From Casuarina equisetifolia (taxonomy: Eukaryota > Streptophyta > Magnoliopsida > Fagales > Casuarinaceae), in assembly GCA_028551475.1 (NCBI GenBank), contig CM052360.1, positions 18,216,501-18,280,500 of the forward strand: 64,000 bases of DNA, written 5' to 3'. Position numbers and translations under genes: made by a program. Shown here in pieces: positions 12,750 to 24,200 of this stretch. The notes beneath the pieces were generated by a model, which saw only the letters and a list, made by a program, of their open reading frames with translations, was not told the origin of the DNA and ran no database searches. Numbering within the stretch: the stretch's first letter is position 1; each line of letters opens with the position of its first letter.

Positions 12750-13899
12750 TGTTAAGAAAGAAGGTAGAGCGCGAAATATAATATTCGATAATGTCATTAG
12801 ATGGACGTTGTTTCCATCTAAATAGAGATTAGATCTGGTCCAGTCTGCTATTGCGGCAGTAGTCATATTATCAAACATCAAATCTCTCGATAAAGTTGAA
12901 GAAAGATATGGTCCCAGTTAGACAACTGTGATGTGAGGTGATAAGAATAATTATAAACTCCTAAAACTACATTAAACTAGTATTTCAAAATGTGTCGCCT
13001 AAATAATAATTAGAGTTATAGGATGATTGCATAATTACCTTCTTTAACAACTTGTTAATGAGTATAATGCGATTTCATATGTGTTGCCTCCATTAGCCAT
13101 GTAATATTCCTTGTATGATTTTCTGCATTCACTATCTTAATATGTATTCTTCATATATAATAGGTCCTGCTCCAATAAGAGTAGGCTCAATAGTGTACAT
13201 AAAGTGTTACAGTAATTATAATTGTTGATTCTCACACTTGTTGGTATTTAGTTTCTTACATAAGTATTATTTAGTACCAAAACCTTACCCTAGAGTGTCA
13301 GGGTCTCCTCTTTTGCTTTTGAAGGAGACAACTGCGGTTCAATTCTTTGTTAGATCGAACTACTCTTTGAGATTAGACAGCATGACTTCCTTCCTTCCGT
13401 TCGTTCCTTCTAGAGGCATCTCCGTCAATACATGGGATAAGATGATTCCTATTCAAACTCGTATCAGCCACAAGAACCAGAGAAGTCCTTGACAAAGAAA
13501 GACGCTTTAAATGGACATCAAACGCAGGCTTGAAGGGCAAAAGAAGTTGCCTGGCACTTTAATTTTAGAGCGACAGCCTTGACAACATAGCTTCTTTACC
13601 AGGTCGGTGGATTTGGTCCACCCTCACTTCAGAGGAAAACTTGTTTTCTTGCTTCTTGTTCTTTCCTTCGGTAGTTAAATTGCTAAAACTGGAAACCACT
13701 GGTTCAGGGTTTCTTGTTCTTTGCAATCTACAAACAACTTCCAAAACAGAGAAAGGAGGATATACTAGTCAGAATCTTATAACCAAGTGTTCTTATTTTT
13801 CATCAAATGGGTTTTATTGTTAGGAAGAAACACTTACTTTCTTTATTGAAACTGATGGTTAAAAGTTGAAGATACTTTCCCATTATAGGGCAGAAACTA
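12750..13899. other. Intergenic, nothing recognised
   Basis: No coding region, LTR or structured repeat was recognised. An 84-codon open frame at 13238-13492 has no family features. Confidence 0.4.
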
Positions 13900-14300
13900 A
13901 GCCAATATATAAATAATAATAATAAAATTATTATTTTCAATATTTCATCTCATTTTGAACTTGGGAAAGTCCATGAATCTAATCATAATAATTACTAGTA
14001 ACAGTATGTACATGAACTTGAGTTATGGTATTGAAAGAAATCGGACTTCCATCAAAGGATCGACCGGAAATTGTTGAACGAACCTTAATTCTCCAAAAAC
14101 CCTAATTTTGAAAATTTCTCTTTCTTTCTTTTGCGGGTCTACACATTCTACAAATCTAGTTTAAATTCTCATGCAGTAAAGCCCATCATGCCTCCGCACA
14201 AATGGCTCTTGCGACGGAATAACAACGGGCTCTATCAGCACAAAAATCACATTCGTCTTATAAAATTCCGTCGTCAAAACTCAAGTACCGTGTAAGTAGA
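13900..14300. repeat. Duplicated block shared with 36.29-37.02 kb
   Basis: Same-orientation match to 36290-37020. Shared landmarks include 'CCAATATATAAA', 'GGGAAAGTCCATGAATCTAA' and a stretch around 14200 beginning 'ACAAATGGCTCTTGCGACGG' and continuing through 'GGGCTCTATCAG', which is almost identical in both. In the second place the block ends just before the cyclophilin gene. Confidence 0.75.
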
Positions 14301-14690
14301 GACAAATTAGACAAATGCGTTCCTGTCCAAAAGTTAAAAGGCATAGAATCGACCATTAAATAAAGATTCTACTAGAGATTCGAATTTTCTCTCCAAATAA
14401 TAATAAAAAAAAGAAGACATCAAAATTTTCATTGCATTGTTTATTCAAGAAGAAAACCATTAAAAAAAAAGTCATTGTCTGAGTTACACAACCACGAAGC
14501 ATGACTTTTAATGGAGTTGTTTGTTAAATAAATTAAAAAAAGAAAAGGAAAGAAAATTAAAGTGAACCCGAGATTGAGTGAGACAATGACTTACTTGAAT
14601 GAAGTATTCCGAGACGATACCCGAGATGGTCCACCAGAAAAACCCCAAAATACTAGTCAGGGATACGAAGATGGTTCTCTTGAAAAACTT
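14280..14690 (-). pseudogene. Shard of a duplicated NFD4-like transporter gene
   Basis: On the minus strand, 14595-14680 encodes a close copy of the end of transporter exon 3 (coding SLTSILGFFWWTISG, against SLTSIWGFFGRIISG in the intact gene, then SEYFI). It is followed by a copy of the exon 3 donor and of two parts of intron 3 (matching 2420-2598 and 1655-1735). The remaining exons are absent and the reading frame is not open beyond the fragment. Because intron sequence is kept, this is a piece of a genomic duplicate, not a retrocopy. It carries replacements in otherwise conserved positions (Gly-Arg to Trp-Trp), which fits a non-functional relic. Confidence 0.85.
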
Positions 14691-14699
14691 TAATTCCAA

Positions 14700-15475
14700 G
14701 AACAATTAATTTCACAATTTATCCAAAATTACTATTCTCTGACACCAAATTATCTTGGACAAAATTACCTCTTCAAATGAAAAATTTACATATGTTGAGA
14801 TATCATGAATATTTATAAAAAAAATAATTAGACGTAGAACAATTCACACCATTAAGAGCAATTGCACCTGAAAGGCGTTCTTAGTACTATGGTTGTAGTA
14901 AACGATGGTATTATCTTGGTTAATGTCTCCTATTGTGGTGTATGATTTGTGCAGCTCAAATGAAATGATCAATTTATTGGATTTTATTTATTTACTAAGA
15001 AGCAATTGTGTAATGATTTTCTGGAGGGCCAGGACTCATTTGGGCTTCTGAAGACTTGGGGGGTGGGGAGCAATATTTAAAAGTAATGAATATAGCTTGT
15101 CATTAGGCTTTTATGCTTTTAGCAAAGTGGTTATATTTGTTAAAATTGGTATCAAAGTCAATTTAGAAACAATAGATATGTCTCATATCAACATTTGTAA
15201 ACGTACTATTCCTCTGCATCGCGTCAATTCCTAATCACAAAATCTTTAATTGATAACACTTTCTGTAGAAGTTATCTGCACTTGATAACTTTCAATCGAG
15301 TTGTCTAACTACTGAAAAAATGTTTATTCTATAAGAGCACGATTAAACCAAATCTCACAAATCAGCTTACCTAAATTATTACTTGAAAGTCGTTGTTGTA
15401 TTGGATTTTTTCAAACCTATACCCGAAAGAGTAGGATCCCTTATTTACACTATTTTCCAAATGACGTGAACTTTG
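14700..15475. repeat. Flank of the pseudogene shard; 15255-15475 matches 4975-5175
   Basis: The block 15255-15475 shares 'TTGTCTAACTA', 'TTAAACCAAATCTCACA', 'TTGGATTTTTTCAA' and 'CTATACC' with 4975-5175, in the same orientation and on the same side of the transporter sequence. The duplicate therefore included the gene and its upstream flank. The rest (14,700-15,254) shows nothing recognisable. Confidence 0.7.
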
Positions 15476-15529
15476 TTTTTGAAAAACTCATCCCCACCTT
15501 TGGATGTCCAAAAAGCCAGTTTTCCGGAG

Positions 15530-16400
15530 AATCAACAATAAAGGCAGGAACAGGAAATTAAATCATTGCTGATTTCTGCATTTCAAAAGTTTTCCATTCT
15601 TCTCTTTGATTATGTATTCATGGCAATCAAACCTAAATGTCAATTACCAGGAATGACGATTTGGTTTCTTAGATTAGCCTCATCGTTTTTCCTATAAATT
15701 GTAACCCTAGGGTATTGTATAGATCATCGAATACGCATATACCATTTTGGCGCCTCCCATTTTGTCTTAGGATTTCTCACTCTGTTCTTGGCTGAGATTC
15801 AAAAATGTTTTGATTTCTTGAACATCTATCGTCGGAAATGCCTTTGTTTTGGCGGTGGGCGTTCGTTTAGATGGATCAAATTATCTGGCTGGAAAGTCAG
15901 AATTGTTCCATATATTTTTCCAGGATTGTTCACTTGCCCGGATACATGGAATAATTCTGGCCTTCCAGACTAGGTAGTTTGGCCTTTCCAGACGAACGTC
16001 CACCGCCAGAACAAAGACATTTCCAGTTATAGATGTTCCAAAGGGTGGAGCAGCGGGAGAGGCTGCGGTGTAGTTGGCCATATGAGTGAAAAAAAAAAAA
16101 AATTGAAAAACCTGACAGGATTGCAGTGACAGAGGGAACTCTGTCTTCCTCTCCAAGTGCTCGCAGGAACAGAAAACCCACGGTTTTTGGCAAATTTTCA
16201 TCGTCAACTTCAGTCTACCAATCGGGAAAGGAAACCCACAGCAAGTAGAGATTTCGAGGGCCACTATATCAACAAGAAAGGCAAGAACCGGAAATCAAAT
16301 CACCCCTTCCACACAGTTTTTCTTAGGATTTCTTACTCTGTCCTTGGCTTAGATTCAAGAAGTCCTTTGGTTTCTTGAAGATTGTTAGTTCTTGACCCTG
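15530..16400. mobile_element. Rearranged Copia gag-start fragments (fossil), partly inverted
   Basis: Plus-strand 15845-15910 encodes the start of a Copia gag protein (VRLDGSNYLA). Minus-strand 16015-15960 encodes a second version (VRLERPNYLVWKA). The two arms, about 15817-15920 and 15965-16055, are inverted copies, roughly 50 bases apart. In addition 15768-15832 recurs directly at 16325-16388 ('AGGATTTCTCACTCTG', 'GATTTCTTGAA'). No LTRs were found. The element is an old, broken and rearranged piece. Confidence 0.6.
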
Positions 16401-18428
16401 AGTGTTATAACATCTGAACCCGACCTGGACCCTTTAGATTAATGTGTCTGAAACGAGAAGGAAAGTTCGGCGGCTTAGAAATTTTGTATATGCTTTACTC
16501 GCGTCTAAATATTAAACAAAAAGAGTCTTATTTATAATACAATGACTAAACTATAAAGGATATACATAATAAATGAAAAAAATATTTTTCCATAATATAA
16601 GGATCTAATTTTTAAAATAAAGCATATCACAATTATCTCATATAGGAAGAATCTTACGATGAATCATGGAAACAATCAAAAAAACCATTATGATAATAAT
16701 GATAATAAGCAACCATATCTTCAAAATAATGCTTATTCAAAAATTAAAACTATTTTGAGAATGAGCTTGTAAATATGACAACTAAATTTAAAAGAAAAAT
16801 GAGCCATATTTTAAAATATAAACTACTTAGAAATATAAAATTTTTAAAGTTCCAAATGTCGATTTTCTTGGTTCACTTGTAAAGTTATTGAGAGAGGAGA
16901 ACCTTGTCCCTTAAATAGTAGAAAACAAAAAATTTAATAAACTCAAGTGATTCTCCATATCAAGTTGTTGAACATTAAGATAGCTTATTTTTTTTTTTGA
17001 ACTTAAACACACATAGGGACTTGAACCCTTGACCAACTAGACTTAGTGGTTAAGAGGCTAGTTTGCCACTAAGCCAAGAAATTCCCCACTTAAGATAACT
17101 AAGGTGTCTTACCTAATTTCATGTGATGAGCCATCAAAATAAGAAGAAAAAGAAAAAGAAAATCTTGAACAAGTAAGGCTAATAATGAAAATAAAAAATA
17201 ATATCCCAAGAAGAATGAAGATGATACTCATTTGTTAATGTGAGTTTAGGAAAGAAATTAGATAGAATAAAATTATTATGATATTTACATGTTAAGTGGA
17301 AAATTGATGACTTTATGATTTTTATTTTATTTTATTTTATTCTTGAATATGTAGGAAATAGTATATTTGAAATAGAAATTTTTTGTTAAATCTTATATAT
17401 TTTTAAATATTATTTGAAAGAAAAACACAACAAAAGAGTCCACATATCATTTGAAATGACTAACATTATGGTACTTAAAAACCTACCTCAATTGAATCAT
17501 CAAAAATAATAATAAAATTATTAGATGAGAAAATGAACTCTTAAACATCAAATTGAGAGAGTCGATAAATGAAATGGAAAGATAAGGTTTGAAGTTGACC
17601 CAAATACTAAAATTTGCAACTAAAGAAATGAAAATGCTAACCATGATAATAACAATTCCAAGTTTTGCATATTGAGTATTTAGTCATAGTTGGACTATAT
17701 TATTGATAAGCTTTCCAATACAATGTCAATACTAAGTAATAGTTTCTTACCATATAGATCTCCACAAATATAGATTTTTCCCCCCTCTTGAAATAGCTAA
17801 CCAAGTGTAAAAAAATTGACTTTTGAAAGTGTGATCCTTGAAAGTGTTTCAAAATATAGCAAACTTGGATTATCATTTCTAAAAATGTGATTGCTTTCTT
17901 ATCAAATATGATATAACAAGAAGTTATAAAGGGTATTACGGATTTTCCTCTTCAATGCAACTTTAAACAATTTTTTTTCCATAAATCAATTACAATTCGT
18001 CTGAGGTAAGCAATTGCTGAAGAGAACTCATTCTATAAGTAATAGCCTATGCCGAAAATACCTGTTGTCACTACTTATAAGTAGTACACATGCGTGTTGG
18101 CACACCTAAAGGAGCAAGGAATAGGAACAATATCCTAATTTTTACAAATCATTACTTGAAGTTTAAGTTTATCATTTTCAAATTTCACTATACTTTTAAC
18201 TCGATAAATGAAAATCAATTATTACATTCATATAACAACGGATGAATAATAGTACATCAAATTGTCAACTATTCATACTCAATTTCATGAGATATGGTCT
18301 TTACATTGATCTTTATCGAAAGCATCTTTGGACAAAATGACAAGCTATTCAAAAATCGAGTAAAAAAATTGAAACTTGATTAAATAATGTGTATGCTCAA
18401 TCCATTATCATTTTGTTAATATATGATG
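16400..18428. repeat. Segmental duplication, copy 3, first part
   Basis: No gene found. The region 17,100-17,930 matches 9,800-10,630 of copy 2 (shared 'GAGTCCACATAT', 'TTGATAAGCTTTC', 'AACCAAGTGTAAAAA', 'TATAACAAGAAGTTATA'). The region near 18,270-18,420 matches part of 6,865-7,110 of copy 1. A fragment near 16,990-17,090 (a T-run followed by 'GGGACTTGAACCCTTGACC') looks like a dispersed plant repeat of unknown family. Confidence 0.6.
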
Positions 18429-18784
18429 TGATATTCTAAGTTTGGTTAAATTATGTATTTGCCTTCCTTGAATTATATGAAGGATTGTTGTACATGTTTA
18501 GGTCTCGATTTTCCTTATGTAATTAATTATTACATATGAAATTATAAGATTGCTCTTGTATAAATAGTGGTCATTATCAATAGACCAATAACTTAACATT
18601 AATTATTGGTGGCCTAAGACTTAGTTTTGGGTTTGGCATCCCATAACTCCAAAACTCCCATTTAGCTAATAAAAAATAAAATAAAATAGTGGTAGATGTG
18701 TGGATTGTCTATCATCCATTGGAGATTAAATGCAATTAAATTCACCTAACTTGTTAGCCTTTTCATTTAGTTAGTTTTCTAACA
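18429..18784 (+). mobile_element. LTR-like fragment (fossil)
   Basis: A block of about 356 bases that begins TGATATTCTAAG, carries an internal TATA motif (TTGTATAAATAG near 18556) and ends ...TTTCTAACA. It is followed by TGATACAGAAG, a decayed primer-binding-like sequence. A related copy lies at about 28505-28700 with the same internal TATA motif. No target duplication was found, so it may be a truncated element end. Family unassigned. Confidence 0.4.
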
Positions 18785-19671
18785 TGATACAGAAGTTGGT
18801 ATTTACTCTTTTAGACATTTGCTTCCGTATTAATTATAAGAAACAATGAAGTCATCATCTTAGACTTAAGTCATTATCTCCATTCTACTTTTTTAATGAA
18901 AAACTTGGGATAGTTAATATTCTTTCTTGACATTGAAATTACATGTTCTTTAAAAGAGATCTACCTCAACTAATGCAAGTGTGCTTTTGGTTTTATCTTA
19001 AGGCAAAATTGTCAAGATCCAAGTCCCACATTAATTCTCATGGTGCAAAATAAAAAATTCATGGCAATAAAGTACAATGATGGAGCAAAAGAGAAGATCA
19101 ATGATATGCCACTTGAAGACATCTTAATATATTATAAATTAGTTGATAAGCTAATCTATCTTATAGTTGTGCAACACACATTTATTTTTTAGTATAATTT
19201 TTTAATTAATTCATGTATGCACTAAATAAGTTTAACATAGAAGCAATCAATGAATGTAATTAGATACTTAAGAGTTTCCCTAACCTTAGCTTGACTTTTC
19301 CATCCTCTTTCAAATTAAGAGTTAATAGCGTGTTGGATTCTAACTATAGCACATCTCACAATGATGGTGTCTATTATAAGCTTTTGAGTAAAAAATTTAA
19401 GGGATTTTTTAAGTTCCTAGAAGATGTAAAAATAGCTTACTATTGCATTATTATCTACAAGGTTGAAATATAAAGCAATGACAATTACAATAGTAAGGAT
19501 GGTTTAGATTATATGGTCACTTTGGACTTTAGCATAATTGTTAGACAACTAGTTTTTTAGTTTTGTGATAGCGTAGCAACAAAAGCTAGTAGCCAATTCG
19601 ACTAGTTATGAGAGACCAAGTATGTAAAGGTTAATTGTCATTTCATATGAGAAAAGGTACTAGAAAGAATC
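18785..19671. other. AT-rich flank before the first full Copia element
   Basis: No gene recognised. The 60-codon open frame at 19291-19473 has no family features. The last five bases before the element (19672-19676, ATTAG) are its target duplication. Confidence 0.4.
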
Positions 19672-19676
19672 ATTAG

Positions 19677-21262
19677 TGTTGGGTTTTATGGCTTAACAAG
19701 AAGGGGGTTGAATTGTTTTTGTACCGAAACTATACTTTTGTTTTTCTTAAAATTATTCAATCAAACAATTTTGTAATTTATATAACAATAAGTAATCAAA
19801 TAGAATTGTTTAAAAAAGAAGGGAGAAAGAGAATCAACACCTAATTTACCACGGTGGTTCGACACTCTATCTCAGAGTCTTACGTCCACCCTTTTCTCCT
19901 TCAATCCAACCGATTGAAGTCACCTTTACTCAACCTGATTAGGAGAATACGTTCTCCCTAATCCAAATAATTCATTCTCAAAGGAATTTTCAAGTCCGAA
20001 TACAAATAATGATCAAAAGATCATATACAATAGCAAATCCCTAAATAATATGTTAGTTTATGGGATATTGCTAATCAGAGGAGGTATTCAAACAAATATA
20101 TCAAGATACAAGGCTCCTATCACGAAATCCCCAATTTAAAGAAATTAGGGTTTCAGACTTTCCTTAAAATTTATGTGCAGAGAATGTTTATAAGTGAAAT
20201 CAACACAAATAATGTTATACAAGCTATAATCGAAGATCAAACCAGATAATTCAATATCACTGAATGTTTAGGAACCACCGAATGATGAACAATCTTGAAT
20301 CAAATGGTAAGTAAGCTTAGTCGATTTTCTTCACAAAGAGAACGCTTTAAATAGATGTAAATCATCAAGAAGAAAACCTTCACGCACACATCTCCTTTAG
20401 ATAGAGGTAGATCTAGGGCTTTTCTTTGAATCAAACCTGAACCATAGCCTTCTTCCTGTTAGGAATAGTAGGCTATCCATCAAATCAGCCTCATTTCAAC
20501 CTTTTGATTTGAAATCCGACTGTTCTGACAGCCCGTCTCCTCCAAATTCATCCCATTGAAGTTTCGGCACTTGAGAGAAACGAAGGCAGCGTCAAGGAGA
20601 AGTGAAACGGCTAGGGCATAACTCATCAAAGAATAAGCGTCTTTTATATGCCCTTAAATGAGATGACGTCGTAGCCAGCAAATGTATCAAGGAAGCCTCT
20701 AATATGATCAAGACGACACCGTGACAAGGAAGCCTTTGATATGATTAAGACAACACCATAACAAGAAAGCCTCTGATATGATCAAGACGACATCATAGCA
20801 AGGAAGCCTCTGATATGATTAAGACTATACCATAACAAGGAACGGGATCAGGCTAACGTGAACTTGGGCCGCACTTATATTCTCACAGTCCAGTAGCAAA
20901 AGTCCAATACAGTAATAATATATTCAACATGTATATACGGTCCAATATCAATAAGGTCCAATATTAATACACGGTCCAATATCAATACATTTTTAATGTA
21001 TTGCATATATTGATTTTGAGCTAATATATTGTTCCTGCAATTTCACCAAACCAAGTATCATATTCTTAAAATAAAATATATTCAAATATATTTTATATTT
21101 CTTGAAGAAATGGTTACTTTATAATATCATTAATTGATATTATAATTTGTACACCTTTTACTTCTTATAGTTTTTCTTTTTACACATTTAGAAAAACAAA
21201 ATTTGAGAATTGATATTTACAAGAAAATATTTTCAGTCACAACAAAACCTTATTTTTCAACA
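19677..21262 (-). repeat. 3' LTR of the 19.7-28.4 kb Copia element
   Basis: Runs from TGTTGGGTTTTATGG to ...TTTTTCAACA (TG...CA ends), 1,586 bases. It is the left copy on the plus strand, hence the 3' LTR of a leftward element. It is about 100 bases shorter than its partner. Confidence 0.93.
20688..20835 (-). repeat. Four 37-bp tandem repeats inside the 3' LTR
   Basis: Exactly four consecutive 37-base units, each beginning CAAGGAAGCCT (or a one-base variant) and running through 'ATATGATCAAGACGACACC'. The following CAAGGAACGGG at 20836 starts a diverged fifth unit. The same four-unit array sits at the matching place in the other LTR. Confidence 0.9.
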
Positions 21263-21277
21263 ATCTCCCCCTTTTTG
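21263..21277 (-). other. Polypurine tract of the 19.7-28.4 kb Copia element
   Basis: On the minus strand CAAAAAGGGGGAGAT abuts the 3' LTR, the standard plus-strand priming site of LTR elements. Confidence 0.85.
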
Positions 21278-24200
21278 ACGATGACAAAATATATTTCAAT
21301 AGTATTGCACATGTCATCAAATATGAATTATGTTTTTTCAAGAGAACACAACTTATCATTGCGGCATAAATACAGCCATATGATCATAAGCATGTCTCCT
21401 ATACATGTGTCTAATAGATTTCAAAATTTTGTATAGAACATGCAAAAATTTGTTTAAACAGGGGTGATATGTATATGTATCCCACATTCTGTACTGATAG
21501 TTAGAAATGAAACTTCACATGTGCACACTATTCTCTCCCCCTTTTTGTCATAAGCAAAAAGAACAAGTATGCAAGCAAGCAGGACAAGATATATATAAAA
21601 AAAAAAAGAGCAAGCAGCAACGAAATAAAGATAAGAGTAGGGTACTAATCGGATGCTGTAATAGAGCCACTCCCCCTCAAATCAAGCAGTTTAAAGAATA
21701 GTGAGAGAATAGAGAGATAACAGTAATAAACAATTCAAAGATTTTCAGGAAGTAACATTTCAAGTTCTCATCTAAGAGCATAAAATTTATCCTTTGGTAA
21801 AGGTTTGGTTAAGATATTAACAATTTGCTGATCAGTACTCACAAATTCAAGCACAACATCACATTTTTGAACATGATCCTGAATGAAATGATGTCTAATT
21901 TCTATGTGCTTTGTTTTGGAGTGCTGGATAGGATTCCTAGTGAGATTTATAGCACTTGTGTTATCACATTTTAGTGGAACTCTATGTGATAAGATGCCAT
22001 AATCCTCTAACTACTATTTCATCCATAAGATTTGAGTACAACTACTAGCAGCAGCAATATATTTAGTTTCAGTAGAAGATAGAGCTACATAGTTTTGTTT
22101 CTTGGAGTGCCAAGAAATAAGCATATTTTTGAGATAGTGACATCCACCACTCGTACTATTCTTATCTAGTTTGCAACCAGCATAATTAGAGTCACTAAAT
22201 GCATGCAAATCTATAGTGGTGTCTCTAGGGTACTAGATTCCTAGGGAAACCGTGTCTCTAAGGTATCTAAATATCCTTTTAACAGTAATTAGATGCTGTT
22301 CTTTAGGATTGGATTGATACCTAGCATATAGACACACACTAAACATGATATCCGGTCTGGTTGCAGTCAAGTATAGTAAAGAGCCAATCATGCCACGATA
22401 CAATTTAGTGTCTATACTAACTCCATCTTCATCATTAGATAATGATAAAGAAGTGCTCATTGGTGTGTTCATTGGTTTAGAATCATGCATCTTGTATTTC
22501 TTGAGCAATTTATTTGTATATTTGGTTTGACTTATAAAAGTTTCTTTGTTGGTTTGTTTGATTTGCAATCCAAGAAAGTATGTTAATTCACCCATCATAC
22601 TTATTTCAAATTCACTTTGCATGCATGCAACAAATTCTTCACATAATTTAGAATTAGTAGAACCAAACACGATATCATCAACATATATTTGAACAATCAA
22701 AATTTCTTTTTCTTTATTCTTTATAAATAATGTGTTGTCTACTTTTCCTTTTCTGAAATCATGATTAATTAAGAAAGAGATTAATTTATCATACCAAGCC
22801 CGTTGAGCTTGTTTCAAACCATATAAAGCTTTTGATAATTTAAAGACATGATTTGAATAAATTGGATCTTCAAATTCGGGTGGTTGTTTAACATATACTT
22901 TTTCCTTTATAATGCCATTCAAAAATGTACTTTTGACATCCATTTGAAATAAGGTAAAGTTCATACAGCAAGCAAATGCAAGTAAGATCCAAATAGCTTC
23001 CAATCTAGCTATATGTGCAAATGTTTCATCATAGTCAATCCCTTCTTCTTGACTGTATCCTTGTGCCGCTAATCTAGCCTTATTTCTAGTGATGGTACCA
23101 TTTTCATCTAGTTTGTTCCGAAATACCCATTTTGTATCTATAACTGGATGGCCCTTGGTCTAGGAACTAGATTCCAAACCTTGCTTCTTTCAAACTGATT
23201 CAATTCTTCTTGCATAGCAAGAAGCCAATTTTCATCCTCAAGAGCCTCATATACTTTCTTAGGCTCTACTTGAGATAAAAAGGCTTGATGTTCACATGTG
23301 TTGTGAACCCGAGACCTTGTGCTTACTCTAACATTTGGATCACCTATAATGTGATTGTGATCTACTTCATTTCTAACTCTAGGGAAAGAGGGTTCTCTAG
23401 CTTCAAACTCCCCCTCAACTTCAGCCCTATTTGGAATGCTTTTAGTTCCACCATTTGCTTCGGTTTCTAGGATGCCTTGACATTCATCCGCAAACTTAAC
23501 ATGAATTGACTCTTCTACAACTAAAGTGTGTTTATTAAATATTCTATATGCTTTACTTGTATGAGAATATCCAAGAAATATTCTTTCATCACTGTTGGAA
23601 TCAAATTTCCCAAGTGATTCTTTTCCATGATTCAAGACAAAACATTTACTTCCAAAAACATGAAAATATGAAATGTTTGGTTTTCTTATAAAGAATAATT
23701 CAAAAGGTGTCTTTTTCAAAATAGGTCTTATTAAAGCATGATTGAAATAAAACAAGTTGTGTTTACTACTTCTCCCCAAAAATGTTTAGGAAGATTATAT
23801 TCACAAATCATGGTTCTAGCCATCTCTTGAAGTGTTCTATTTTTCCTTTCAACAACACCATTTTGTTATGGTGTTCTAGGAGCTGAAAAGTTGTGTGAAA
23901 TACTATTTTCTAAACAAAATTTTTCAAAAAGTTGGTTTTCAAATTCACCACCATGATCAATTCTTATTTTTATAATTGAAAAACCTTTTTCATTTTGAAT
24001 CATTTTACAAAATTCAGCAAACTTTTCAAATGCCTCATCTTTCTTAGCAAGCATGTATGTCCATGTGAATCTAGAATAGTCATCTATAATCACTAAGACA
24101 TAATGTTTACCATTTAGTGTTGCTGTTCTCATAGGACCAAAAAGGTCTATGTGCATTATTTCTAATGATTTAAATGTACTCACCACAAGCTTTGATTTGA

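Larger units (their letters stand above)
9190..12750. repeat. Segmental duplication, copy 2
   Basis: Diverged second copy of the region 5.4-9.1 kb. It contains matches to 5480-5790 (at 9280-9560), 6355-6625 (at 10150-10400), 7345-7610 (at 10775-11045), 7700-7935 (at 11195-11450) and 8525-9110 (at 12240-12700), all in the same order and orientation. The short open frames in it are not conserved between copies and are not called as genes. Confidence 0.65.

Noticed and set aside
12490-12750. 86-codon minus-strand frame with a GFGIGSFG stretch, suggesting a kinase glycine loop
   Set aside because: No other kinase motif follows, and the matching copy at 8.8-9.1 kb does not keep the frame.
20688-20835. 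CRISPR-like array from four regular repeats
   Set aside because: The units are contiguous without spacers, lie in an LTR and the organism is a plant.
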